A stretch of 64,000 nt of DNA. It comes from Palsa-883 sp963847615 (GTDB lineage Bacteria; Pseudomonadota; Alphaproteobacteria; Acetobacterales; Acetobacteraceae). The stretch lies in NCBI GenBank assembly GCA_963847615.1, contig CAWKAN010000025.1:124001-188000 (forward strand), in the 5' to 3' direction. This document shows positions 8,338-16,880 of this stretch, one piece after another; within the stretch, counting starts at the first letter, position 1; each line of letters opens with the position of its first letter. The notes beneath the pieces are model-generated. The model worked only from the letters and a program-made list of their open reading frames with translations, was not told the origin of the DNA and did not search any database. Position numbers and translations under genes: made by a program.

Positions 8338-10553
8338 TCAACGTTCACCACCGGATCGTGGTGTGTCAACCAGCTGAAAGCGCTCCCAGGGACCAAGGGT
8401 TTTGCGGGACAGTGTGACCCGACCGTCGGCCTCAGCACAAAGCAGCAGTCCGCCACACTGGAGTCCGAACCCGGACCGCTCGTCCGCTATCACCGGCATG
8501 ACCCGGAATGCCTGGAATCGTGCAGTGATCTCACCAGGCGGCGCGTCCTTGCCCGGACCTTGGGTTTCTGGGGTAACACGCACGCTATAGCGAGTGCCAT
8601 CCGGCGCTATGTGGAACAGATAGGCCGTCCCTTTGTTGTCGGCTAACATCACATTGCGCGGACTGGATGCTTCCGGTCCATGTCGCAGCGTGCCGCAGTC
8701 CTCGTCGGCAAATATCACAGTCCCCCAAGTGGTCTTGACCCGGGCCAATCTTGTCTCGGGCGGAAGCCAGATGTCTGGTCCGTAGAGCTGCTCCTCCGGG
8801 AACGGCATGCGCGTGGGTCGCATCGGGTCCGGCGGCAGGACCTCCATACTCGCGGGACCGGTCTTGGCGTCGATACTTCTCGGACTAAGAGTGAGGCCAT
8901 GCAGTACCAGAACTCAATGCGCGGTCATCAAGTGGGTGCTTCTTGGATGCCAGGCTGGTAGCGTCCGGGTGCAGTAGCGTGACAGTAAGCCGATCCGCTG
9001 TCTCCATGGTGCGCCGCGGCACGCGACAGCGCAGCGATTGGCGGGCCGACAGCACAGCTTCGCACAATATCTCGCCGTTGACAGCGACAGCCACCCGCTG
9101 GGCTGGCGGTGCCGGAAGGTCCGTACAAGGCGATAAGTCGAGCGTAAGGACGAAGCTCTCCGCCGCTACCGGGCGCGGGAGCTCAAGTCGGCTCTCCCAT
9201 CCAACGGCAGGAACGCCGCCATCTTCTGGGTCCGACCAACCGTCACGCAAATACCCGTTGTCATCCTCCGCAGTGCCGAACCGCAGAACCGCTTCAGGAC
9301 GACCGGCGAAGTATCGGAGGGCCGCGCTGATGGTACGGCCTGCACACTCCAACTCACCCGAATAGTCCAGCGACTCGGCCAGCATCCGCCCGCGCTCGCC
9401 GATCCGACGGGCCGCGTCGTCGTGTATCTGTAGCCATTGGACCTTCTCCACGAGGTCAGACATATCGGAGGCTACCGGGACAAAGTTGACCCAGGGCTTG
9501 AGGCGGTCGTCAGTACCATTGCCGGAATCCCCGTCGCGAGGCCACCTTAAGCACCGGACTGCCTGTCAGCAGCTTGAGAAACAGTCCCGGCCAGGAGTTG
9601 CTATGGCCGTCAATGTCGATCTGATATTTATACCTTTGGAATTCCGTGGCCGGGACATGGGACCGCATCAGCCCGGAGGCCGGAATCTCCCTTCCTGGAT
9701 CACCACCAAACAAATCGACCTTCGAAATGCCAACGTCAAACAACCCAGTCGTATCTGCCTGCGCCATGACGCATAACTTGATCCGCGGCAGAGACCGCCA
9801 TCCGAGTTCCGGAGCATCCGGGCGGCCTGTAGTGCTTCCGCGCCAGAATGCAGTCGGCTGTCGGTTGCCCCAGGCAACCTCATTCCTTGCATAGTGGTGG
9901 CGCACGTTTGCATATCCCTTGCTCCTCAGGAATTCGGAATCAGGAACGAGAAAGAACTGGGCTCTATTCTCACTAAAGGCCAACCCAGGTTTGCTGCCGA
10001 CATCCCCGACGTTAACAACTATGCCTCCTGTCTCGGCATTCTGGTATTTGGCATACCTCTCCAGCAAAGGCAGAGTTGACAACCATCGAATAATCAGAAA
10101 TTCGGCGTGGATACTCGGGTATATACTTCGATGGATCTCAAACCTGCCGGTATAACGGGTAATAGTCTCATATCGGAACGCATTGATCGGCCAAGAACTT
10201 GAATCTTCTCCCCCGAGAACGAGACTAAACGCAGGATAGCCACCAAAGCGATGACTAAGCAGCCACTCAGCCACATCCATCTGTCTGCATACGATAGCAG
10301 CCAGTACATAGGCCTCCCAAGCAGCTCCATCTGGATCACCATAGATGCTGAACGCACCCATAATACATGTTCGAGCAGCCTGCAAATCATTCCGCGTCGC
10401 ATGAAGCTTAGCCATCGCCAGATGACCCGGCAGAGTGCGGTCTCCGTCCGTAGCCGCTACGTGCGTCAGCCGGGAAATATACACGGGATCATAGCTGAAT
10501 GTGAGGCCGTCGATCTGAGCGACATCACTTCGCGCGATTGCTTCCGACATCAT
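8338..10553 (-). pseudogene. GT90 (CAP10-like) glycosyltransferase with C-terminal beta-trefoil-like domain, broken copy
   Basis: This is a duplicate of the intact gene at 10776-12962, in three readable pieces: 10553-9510 (N-terminal region plus GT90 core with FWRGSTTG and YKYQIDIDGHSNSWPG, ending at a premature TGA after RQWY), 9463 to about 8905 (end of GT90 plus beta-sandwich region), and about 8910-8338 (beta-trefoil-like end with FGLQCGGLLLCAEADGR and GPWERFQL). Two frameshifts are needed, near 9500 and 8905. Its N-terminal 200 residues have diverged strongly from the neighbour while the C-terminal half is very similar at the DNA level, suggesting recent duplication or gene conversion of the 3' part. 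It may be a real pseudogene or carry sequence errors. Confidence 0.8.
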
Positions 10554-10775
10554 TCAGTTACCATATCGTGATATCGTGGATTTGCCCTTCCTGACGCCCA
10601 TAGAGCATCCAAAGCATCGGTCCGCACAAGCCCCGATAGACGCAAGCTTGGCCTTCTGGCCAAGGCTCCGGGGAAGGTCAGACATGGAGCAACTCCCCAT
10701 CCGAGGTGACGCCGGGTCGAGACTACTGTGGACCATTTCAACATCGCGCAACGCAACCTACATACTCTCGCGATG

Positions 10776-12962
10776 TCAAGATTCGCCACTGGATCGTGGC
10801 AGGTTGACAAGCTGAAAGCGCTCCCAGGGACCAAGGATGTTGCGGGACAGTGTGACCCGACCGTCGGCCTCAGCACAAAGCAGCAGTCCACCACACTGGA
10901 GTCCGAACACAGACCGCTCGTCCGCTGCCAGTGGCACGATGCGGAATGTCTGAAACCGTGCCGCGATCCTATCAGGAGGCGAGTCCTTCCCCGGACCTGG
11001 GCGTTCAGGGGTAACACGCACGGTATAGCGACTCCCATCCAGCGCGACATGGAACAGATAGGTCGTTCCCTCGTTCTCAGCTAACATCACATTGCTCGGA
11101 CTGGACGCTTCCGGTCCGTGTCGCAGCGTGCCGCGGTCTGTGTCGACAAATACCACGGTCCCCCAATGAGTTTTGATACGACACACTCTTGCTTCCGGCG
11201 GAAGCCAGATATCCGGCCCGTAAAGCTCGTCCCGGAACCGCTCGCGCGTGGGCCGCACCGGGTCCGACGGTAGAACCCCCATGATCTCGGAACTGGTCTT
11301 GGCGTAGATACTCGCCGGAGTGAGCGTGAGGCCATGCAGGACGAGACTCAACACGCGGTCATCGAGCGGGTGCGTCTCAGATGCGAGGCTCGTAGCGTCC
11401 GGGTGCAGTAACATGACAGTAAGCCGATCCGCTGTCTCCATGGTGTGCCACGGCACCCGACAGCGCAGCGATTGGCGCGTTGACAGCACAGCCTCGCGCA
11501 ATATTTCGCCGTTGACAACGACAACCACGCGCTGGGCTGGCGGTGCCGGAGGGTCAACGCAGGGCGACACGTCGAGCGTGAGGACGAAGCTCTCCGCTGC
11601 GATCGGGCGCGGCAGCTCAAGTCGGCTCTCATGGCCGAGTGTTGGCAACCCGTCTTCACGCGGGGCCGCCCAGCCATCGAGCAGCCGCGCCTCAGCCGGA
11701 ATGTCAAGTCCGAATTGGAGCTCGGTTTCCGATTGACCCCCAAAGTACCGCGCAGCAGCAGCTATCGTGCGCCCCGCAGTCTTCAGCTCCGCTTCGTAAC
11801 TCAATGACAGCGCCAGGGCTTGTCCATTTTCTCCGATGTAGCGGGCCGTATCATCATGCATACGCAACCATTCGACTTTCTCGACGAGGTCGGACATCTC
11901 TGAAGTCACCGGAACGAGATTGACCCAGGGCTTGAGGCGGTCATAGTACCACTGCCGGTATCCCTTCGGCGAAGCAACCTTGAGCACCGGGCTGCCGGTC
12001 AGCAGCTTCTGAAACAGGCCGGGCCAGGAGTTCGTATTCCCATCTATATCGATCTGGTACTTGTAGCGTTGGAACTCTTTGGCTGGGACGAAGGGGTGCA
12101 TTAAGCCGGATTTGCGAATTTCCTGCTCACTCCTGGCATCGGGCATCTGGACGACGTGCGTGATGCCCGCGTCGATGAGTTTCGGATGCTCCTGCCCGAT
12201 GGTGCAGAGCTGGACGCGCGGCAGGGCCCGCCATCCGCGAGCTCGGTCGGTCGGATGCCCTGACGTGCCCCCTCGCCAATACCCGATAGGCAGCCGTTCC
12301 TGCCAGAGGACAGCTTGGTCGGTGGCGATCTGTCGCATGGTTTCGTAGCCGCGATTCAAAACGAACAGGGCATCCGGGACCAGAAAGTATTCAGGCCGGC
12401 TGCCGCAAAAGGCGAGCCCCGGAACATAGCCAATATCGCCGAGATTGACGAACAGGTCCCCACTCGAGAAGCCCTCATAGGTGCGGTACGAGGCGAGCAA
12501 AGGAAGTGCACTCACAAATCGAATGATCACCGCTTCCATTGCTGACGATTGAAGGAGCTTGCTATCAAACCAGATCCTGCAATGCGCTTGGTCCCGAATC
12601 TCCCATCGAATGACATTCACATAGGGGTGCCTGTTGTCTTCGACACCGAGACCGAACCAATCCCCAGTTTCGCACTTGCGATTGACCATAAGCGCAGCGG
12701 TGTCCAGGTCAAGTGCAGCAATGGCAACGCTAAGCGCGCTTGCCAGAAGCGTATGGCTGCCCTGAAGCTCGGTCCAAGACCTGGTCGCGATTTCGCGCAA
12801 TGAGGAAGCCGCGGTGGCAAGCTGGCCCGACAAGGCTGCTAATTCTGCTTTGGCCAGAATGCAGCGAATGCTGCCTGCGGGCTGCTCAGCCAGTATTTGC
12901 TCCAGGAAAGCCATCCGCGGACTGGAAATGGAGAGCTTTGGTTCTTGGCCCAATGGCGTCAC
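10776..12962 (-). CDS. GT90 (CAP10/POGLUT-like) glycosyltransferase with beta-sandwich and beta-trefoil-like C-terminal domains
   Basis: This 728-residue protein is the intact member of three paralogues. Residues 1-95 are helical and TPR-like. The GT90 core spans about 140-405, with GYWRGGTSG at 227-235 (family motif WRG.T.G) and YKYQIDIDG...SWPG at 300-315 followed by KLLTGSPVLKVAS. A beta-rich domain spans about 418-550 (SFVLTLDVSPC ... VVVVNGE). The C-terminal 573-728 part ends FGLQCGGLLLCAEADGR..LS...GPWERFQLV, the look of a fascin-type beta-trefoil repeat. Eukaryotic GT90 enzymes transfer glucose or xylose from UDP-sugars; the UDP-xylose synthase gene nearby makes UDP-xylose a plausible donor (inference). 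The start is GTG at 12962. No signal peptide or membrane segment is evident. Confidence 0.85.
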   Translation of the reverse strand: MTPLGQEPKLSISSPRMAFLEQILAEQPAGSIRCILAKAELAALSGQLATAASSLREIATRSWTELQGSHTLLASALSVAIAALDLDTAALMVNRKCETGDWFGLGVEDNRHPYVNVIRWEIRDQAHCRIWFDSKLLQSSAMEAVIIRFVSALPLLASYRTYEGFSSGDLFVNLGDIGYVPGLAFCGSRPEYFLVPDALFVLNRGYETMRQIATDQAVLWQERLPIGYWRGGTSGHPTDRARGWRALPRVQLCTIGQEHPKLIDAGITHVVQMPDARSEQEIRKSGLMHPFVPAKEFQRYKYQIDIDGNTNSWPGLFQKLLTGSPVLKVASPKGYRQWYYDRLKPWVNLVPVTSEMSDLVEKVEWLRMHDDTARYIGENGQALALSLSYEAELKTAGRTIAAAARYFGGQSETELQFGLDIPAEARLLDGWAAPREDGLPTLGHESRLELPRPIAAESFVLTLDVSPCVDPPAPPAQRVVVVVNGEILREAVLSTRQSLRCRVPWHTMETADRLTVMLLHPDATSLASETHPLDDRVLSLVLHGLTLTPASIYAKTSSEIMGVLPSDPVRPTRERFRDELYGPDIWLPPEARVCRIKTHWGTVVFVDTDRGTLRHGPEASSPSNVMLAENEGTTYLFHVALDGSRYTVRVTPERPGPGKDSPPDRIAARFQTFRIVPLAADERSVFGLQCGGLLLCAEADGRVTLSRNILGPWERFQLVNLPRSSGES

Positions 12963-13086
12963 CTATCGACACGGTTATCGCATAAGTCAAGCGTAACGGA
13001 CCGCACACGCTGTACGGCGTTTATGTCCCAACGCCGGACTAAAGCGCACGCACTGAAAACACCCACTGCCGAGCATTGATGCAAGG

Positions 13087-14643
13087 TCACTCACCACCGC
13101 CCTTCGTTAGTTTCCGAGCGATCAACTCAAAGCGCTCCCACGGGCCGAGACGGCCGCGGGACAACGTAATCCGGCCGTCGCCCTCAGCGCAGAGGAATAG
13201 GTCACAACGCCGAAGGCCAAACATAGGACTCTCGTCCGCTTCAGCCAAAACCACCTGAAATGGCGGGGATTGCGCCACAGAGTCCCGATGAACTGATTCC
13301 GTTCCCAACACTTCTTGAGCGGGATAGACGTGGATCGTGTAACGGTCGCCAACTGGCAAAACATGAAACAGGTAGGCAGTCCCGTCGTTTGTGCCGAGCA
13401 AAACATTCTGCGGGGTAAACTCAAGCAGCCCATGTCGCAAGGTGCCGCTGCTTAAATCCGCGAATATCACCGTGCCCCAGTGTGTCCTGACCCGACCCAG
13501 TCTAACCTCCGATGGAAGCGGCACATCTGCTCCATAGAGCGCATGGTCCGGGGCCCGAACGGTCGGCGGTGGTATGTGATGCCGCCAGGGACCGAGAGTG
13601 TTCAGAAATGCCTCGCCGACGCTCCCTCCATTACCTGCCGCCCACGGCCTTCGAGCAGCAGTCGGACGAGCCGCGATCCTCTGGGCGGCCCGCACGGACC
13701 CGGGCGGATCGTGACCGATCTCCGGCGCCTTCGCGTCTGTCGACGCGACTTTTAGTATCTGCCGCGCCCCATATTCTACCTGAGATTCGAACGTTAGCGA
13801 TTTGGCCATTGCTGCACCTGTTGCTGCAATATGACCGCATCGCCTTTCGTTTTCCAGACACCACTGAATTCTTTCGGCCAAATCGGAAAGATCTCCCCTA
13901 ACCGGCACGAAATGCTCCCAGGGCTTTATTCGATCATAAAACCATTGCTCGAACGGAGAATCCACCTTCAGAACGCAGCAGCCAAGTAGTAGCTTTTCGA
14001 TAAAGCTCCACGCATTTGCCAGACCGTCTATATCGATAGTGTACTTGAATCTACCGTGCTCCAACATTGGGATACGGTCGCCCTGAATTCCGTTGTCCCG
14101 TACAAACTTCTCCACCGCGGGGATTGGGAAGTAGTTAACCGTCATATGGGCAACTCCCATAATTGCCACATCTGTGTGCGCAATACCCTTGCACATTAGT
14201 GCCAGACGGATACGGGGCAATTCGCCAATATCGTGACCGAATTCCCATCCGGTCGTGGAACCGCGCCAGAAGACAAGGTCCGCGCGCTCCGACCACTGAG
14301 GCGTCCGCCGTTCCGCGACAGCGCGCCGCAGGTTAGCATAAGCCCGATGGTGGACAAAATAGAAGTCTGGGACAAGGTGAACAGCCTCCATGCCCCCCCG
14401 CCTGCGGCCGACGCCCAGGGATCTTACGTCAGAGAAAGCAGTGTCTGTGGTCTGAAAAGCAAAGCAACACTCGAACTGCTGCGCCCAGCAATCTTCCGTG
14501 AGCCAGTCGCGAATCTTGGCGAGGCACTCGTTAACATAGCTGATGGCTAAGTATGTTCGCAATTCGTCGCTCAACGCGCCTTCAAAGTAAGCCTCAGCTT
14601 TTCCTGCACGGACCCGGAACATCATGAGGCGCACTTGGTTCAT
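13087..14643 (-). CDS. GT90 (CAP10-like) glycosyltransferase, third paralogue
   Basis: A 518-residue glycosyltransferase with the GT90 motifs VFWRGSTTG (about residues 124-132) and YTIDIDGLANAW (about 201-212), then VLKVDSPFEQWFYDRIKPWEHFVP. Compared with the 728-residue paralogue it lacks most of the beta-sandwich domain, which is replaced by a short Pro/Ala/Arg linker at about 310-345. It keeps the C-terminal trefoil-like domain (ALYGADVPLPSEVR ... FGLRRCDLFLCAEGDGR ... GPWERFELI). The ATG at 14643 overlaps the upstream gene's stop by four bases (ATGA), so the two are translationally coupled and together resemble one split GT90 protein. Base composition is lower in GC than the core genome, which suggests transfer. 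Confidence 0.83.
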   Translation of the reverse strand: MNQVRLMMFRVRAGKAEAYFEGALSDELRTYLAISYVNECLAKIRDWLTEDCWAQQFECCFAFQTTDTAFSDVRSLGVGRRRGGMEAVHLVPDFYFVHHRAYANLRRAVAERRTPQWSERADLVFWRGSTTGWEFGHDIGELPRIRLALMCKGIAHTDVAIMGVAHMTVNYFPIPAVEKFVRDNGIQGDRIPMLEHGRFKYTIDIDGLANAWSFIEKLLLGCCVLKVDSPFEQWFYDRIKPWEHFVPVRGDLSDLAERIQWCLENERRCGHIAATGAAMAKSLTFESQVEYGARQILKVASTDAKAPEIGHDPPGSVRAAQRIAARPTAARRPWAAGNGGSVGEAFLNTLGPWRHHIPPPTVRAPDHALYGADVPLPSEVRLGRVRTHWGTVIFADLSSGTLRHGLLEFTPQNVLLGTNDGTAYLFHVLPVGDRYTIHVYPAQEVLGTESVHRDSVAQSPPFQVVLAEADESPMFGLRRCDLFLCAEGDGRITLSRGRLGPWERFELIARKLTKGGGE

Positions 14644-15359
14644 TGTTGGCCGTTCTCCACGTCCGACAGGTGCGCTGCCAACGCCGCCGGCGGCAAGGCT
14701 TGCCAATCGCGCCCACAGACGCGGAGCCACAGGGAAAGCTGGCGTGGCGCCTGCCGAAAATTCAGTAATAATTTTGTGACATGATCAAAGGACTGCTCAT
14801 GGCCCGCGATGAACCCACCAAACATCAAGCCCCGGACAAAATCACCTAGTAGGTCAGGCAAAAGTGGGGTGTCGGATGTGTCTCGCAAGTAGATCCTATC
14901 GAGATAAATACCCTCTGCATTGAGCGCGTCCAGCGTCATCTTAAGCGGGGCGACAGACGCCAGAACGGGACACCACGGCCCGGGCCGAAGTGACGCCGGC
15001 GGGTCGGGGCACTTCTGAGGCGAGCGGCTAAGGGAGGAAGAAGTTGCACCCTCAGGGTAATTGCAACAGAGGATTATGCAGTTCCGCCCGCGACGCCTAG
15101 CCAGGAATTCTAACTCCCACCCAATTTCCAACGCCTGCGGGCCAACTGCAAGTAGAATGCATGTGCCGGTGCTCGAACGGCGCACTGTAGATAAAATGTC
15201 GTCGAAACTTTCCAGACCATCATGCGGTTCCGGAATACGCTGATACGGCGGCGACGTCGGTGGGACCGCCATGAAGCCGGCGCGAGCAAGGATTCGCTCC
15301 AGGCGCCCCATCCTTGGGTCGGAAGTGGAGAGCTTTGGTTCGTGCTCCAATCGCGTCAC
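14640..15359 (-). CDS. hypothetical protein, N-terminal partner of the coupled GT90 gene
   Basis: This 239-residue product has no family I recognise. Its first residues (TRLEHEPKLSTSDPRMGRLERILA) resemble those of the 728-residue GT90 protein (TPLGQEPKLSISSPRMAFLEQILA), and both genes begin with GTG ACG after similar leader DNA. It therefore looks like the detached and diverged N-terminal part of a GT90 gene, now ending in an ATGA overlap with the catalytic gene. A central segment (TCILLAVGPQALEIGWELEFLARRRGRN) could be a Rossmann-like strand-helix unit. It may form a complex with, or regulate, the GT90 enzyme; this is inference. Confidence 0.6.
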   Translation of the reverse strand: MTRLEHEPKLSTSDPRMGRLERILARAGFMAVPPTSPPYQRIPEPHDGLESFDDILSTVRRSSTGTCILLAVGPQALEIGWELEFLARRRGRNCIILCCNYPEGATSSSLSRSPQKCPDPPASLRPGPWCPVLASVAPLKMTLDALNAEGIYLDRIYLRDTSDTPLLPDLLGDFVRGLMFGGFIAGHEQSFDHVTKLLLNFRQAPRQLSLWLRVCGRDWQALPPAALAAHLSDVENGQQ

Positions 15360-15484
15360 CTACCGGCATGGTTATCGAGTAAATCAGGTGTACCGGGCCG
15401 CGCCCGCCGCGTGGCGTTTCAGTCCGAGCCCCGCCTTAACCATCGTTCGCAGGATCGGCCGAAGCTCACACTTGTTTCCTACAA

Positions 15485-16438
15485 TTACTGGCAACCTAGC
15501 ATCCCCTTGAAATACCTGATCGTGCTTCCAAGCCCGTCATCCAGGACCACTGTCGGCTTCCAATCAAGTATTTCCGACGCGCGCCGGATATCGGGACAGC
15601 GTTGTAGGGGGTCATCCGCCGGCAGCGGTCGGAACACGAGGCGCGAGCGCGACCCCGTCAGGCGCATCACCCGCTCCGCCAGCTCGCGAACCGGGATCTC
15701 GTGCGGATTGCCAATGTTCATCGGCCCGGTCATGTCATCGCCGGTCGCCATCAGCCGGATCAGCCCTTCCACCAGATCGTCAACATAACAGAATGCGCGG
15801 GTCTGGCTGCCGTCGCCGTACAGCGTGATGTCCTCCCCCCGCAGCGCCTGGACAATAAAGTTGGATACCACCCGCCCATCATTCGGGTGCATGCGAGGCC
15901 CATAGGTATTGAAGATGCGCGCCACCTTGATCCGCACCTTGTGCTGCCGGAAATAGTCGAAGAACAAGGTTTCCGCGCAGCGCTTGCCCTCGTCGTAACA
16001 GGCGCGCGGCCCCAGCGGATTGACGTTGCCCCGGTAGTCCTCGGTCTGCGGGTGCACTTCCGGGTCGCCGTACACCTCCGAGGTCGATGCCTGCAGGATC
16101 TTCGCCCCCACTCGCTTGGCCAGGCCGAGCATGTTGATCGCGCCGATCACGCTGGTCTTGGTGGTCTGCACCGGGTCGAACTGGTAGTGCACCGGCGATG
16201 CCGGGCAGGCGAGGTTGTAGATCTCGTCTACTTCGACATAGAGCGGGAAGGTCACGTCGTGGCGCATCGCCTCGAAATGCGGGTCGCCGAGCAGGTGGGC
16301 GATGTTGTCCTTGCGACCGGTGAAGTAGTTATCCACGCAGAGGACGTCATTGCCTTGCCGCAGCAGGCGCTCGCACAGGTGGGACCCAAGGAAGCCGGCG
16401 CCGCCCGTCACCAGAACGCGCTTACGTGTCAGAGCCAT
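15485..16438 (-). CDS. UDP-glucuronate decarboxylase (UDP-xylose synthase)
   Basis: A 317-residue extended SDR that converts UDP-glucuronate to UDP-xylose, normally in the cytoplasm. Motifs are GGAGFLGSHL (NAD binding), YNLACPASPVHYQ, STSEVYGDPEVHPQTE, the catalytic YDEGKR (YxxxK), ARIFNTYGPRM and GDGSQTRAFCYVDDL. Together these are typical of UXS rather than other epimerases. Length matches the family. It lies upstream in the same direction as the GT90 genes, which makes it the likely source of their donor sugar. I leave the symbol blank because bacterial naming is inconsistent. Confidence 0.93.
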   Translation of the reverse strand: MALTRKRVLVTGGAGFLGSHLCERLLRQGNDVLCVDNYFTGRKDNIAHLLGDPHFEAMRHDVTFPLYVEVDEIYNLACPASPVHYQFDPVQTTKTSVIGAINMLGLAKRVGAKILQASTSEVYGDPEVHPQTEDYRGNVNPLGPRACYDEGKRCAETLFFDYFRQHKVRIKVARIFNTYGPRMHPNDGRVVSNFIVQALRGEDITLYGDGSQTRAFCYVDDLVEGLIRLMATGDDMTGPMNIGNPHEIPVRELAERVMRLTGSRSRLVFRPLPADDPLQRCPDIRRASEILDWKPTVVLDDGLGSTIRYFKGMLGCQ

Positions 16439-16563
16439 CAGTTCCGTCCTGCCGCGGTTTTTGCTGGCTCGCCTTGTTCATCGCGACGGTCGGCGCATTT
16501 TCCCCGCCGCTTTGCCTCCGCCCTGCCACGGCACAGGGCCGGCGAAGAAACGGCCGCCATCGG

Positions 16564-16860
16564 TCACGCCTCCCGCTTCGGCGGCACCGGAAGGCGACCC
16601 TCCTTACGACCGTGGATGAGGTAGTGTTGCAGCCCGGACCTGCCAAGCCCCGCGCTGACCGCTCGTGCAACGTCAGGATACCGGCTGAGGTACCATTCCT
16701 CATCGAATTCCACCGGCTGTCCGTCGTCGGGCGGGGGCGCCGCAGCGGGTGCGGCAGGAGCCTCCTCCGGCGCCTTCGCGATAACCGGCTGCTCCGGCGG
16801 CGGTGGCTCTTTCCGTCGTCTGTCCTTGTCCCTGAACAGGCGCTGCTTGCGAACCATCAC
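16564..16860 (-). CDS. small protein with one WYLxxYPDV repeat
   Basis: This 98-residue protein has a basic N-terminus (VRKQRLFRDKDRRRKEPPPP), a Pro/Ala linker, and a single 40-residue module at about 53-92 (EEWYLSRYPDVARAV ... HYLIHGRKEGRLP). The module W/F-Y-L-x-x-Y-P-D-V ... H-Y/F-x-x-x-G-x-x-E-G-R-x-P is often found attached to bacterial glycosyltransferases and surface proteins. Here it stands alone. The gene lies 20 bases after the giant glycosyltransferase and 126 bases before the UDP-xylose synthase, so it probably belongs to their operon. The role is unknown; a docking or scaffold peptide is one idea. Confidence 0.7.
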   Translation of the reverse strand: MMVRKQRLFRDKDRRRKEPPPPEQPVIAKAPEEAPAAPAAAPPPDDGQPVEFDEEWYLSRYPDVARAVSAGLGRSGLQHYLIHGRKEGRLPVPPKREA

Positions 16861-16880
16861 AAAAACCCTCCCGTCCTTGT

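Noticed and set aside
14643..14730. 29-residue longer start for the third GT90 gene
   Set aside because: The ATG at 14643 overlaps the upstream stop as ATGA, and the added residues are the out-of-frame shadow of the upstream gene.
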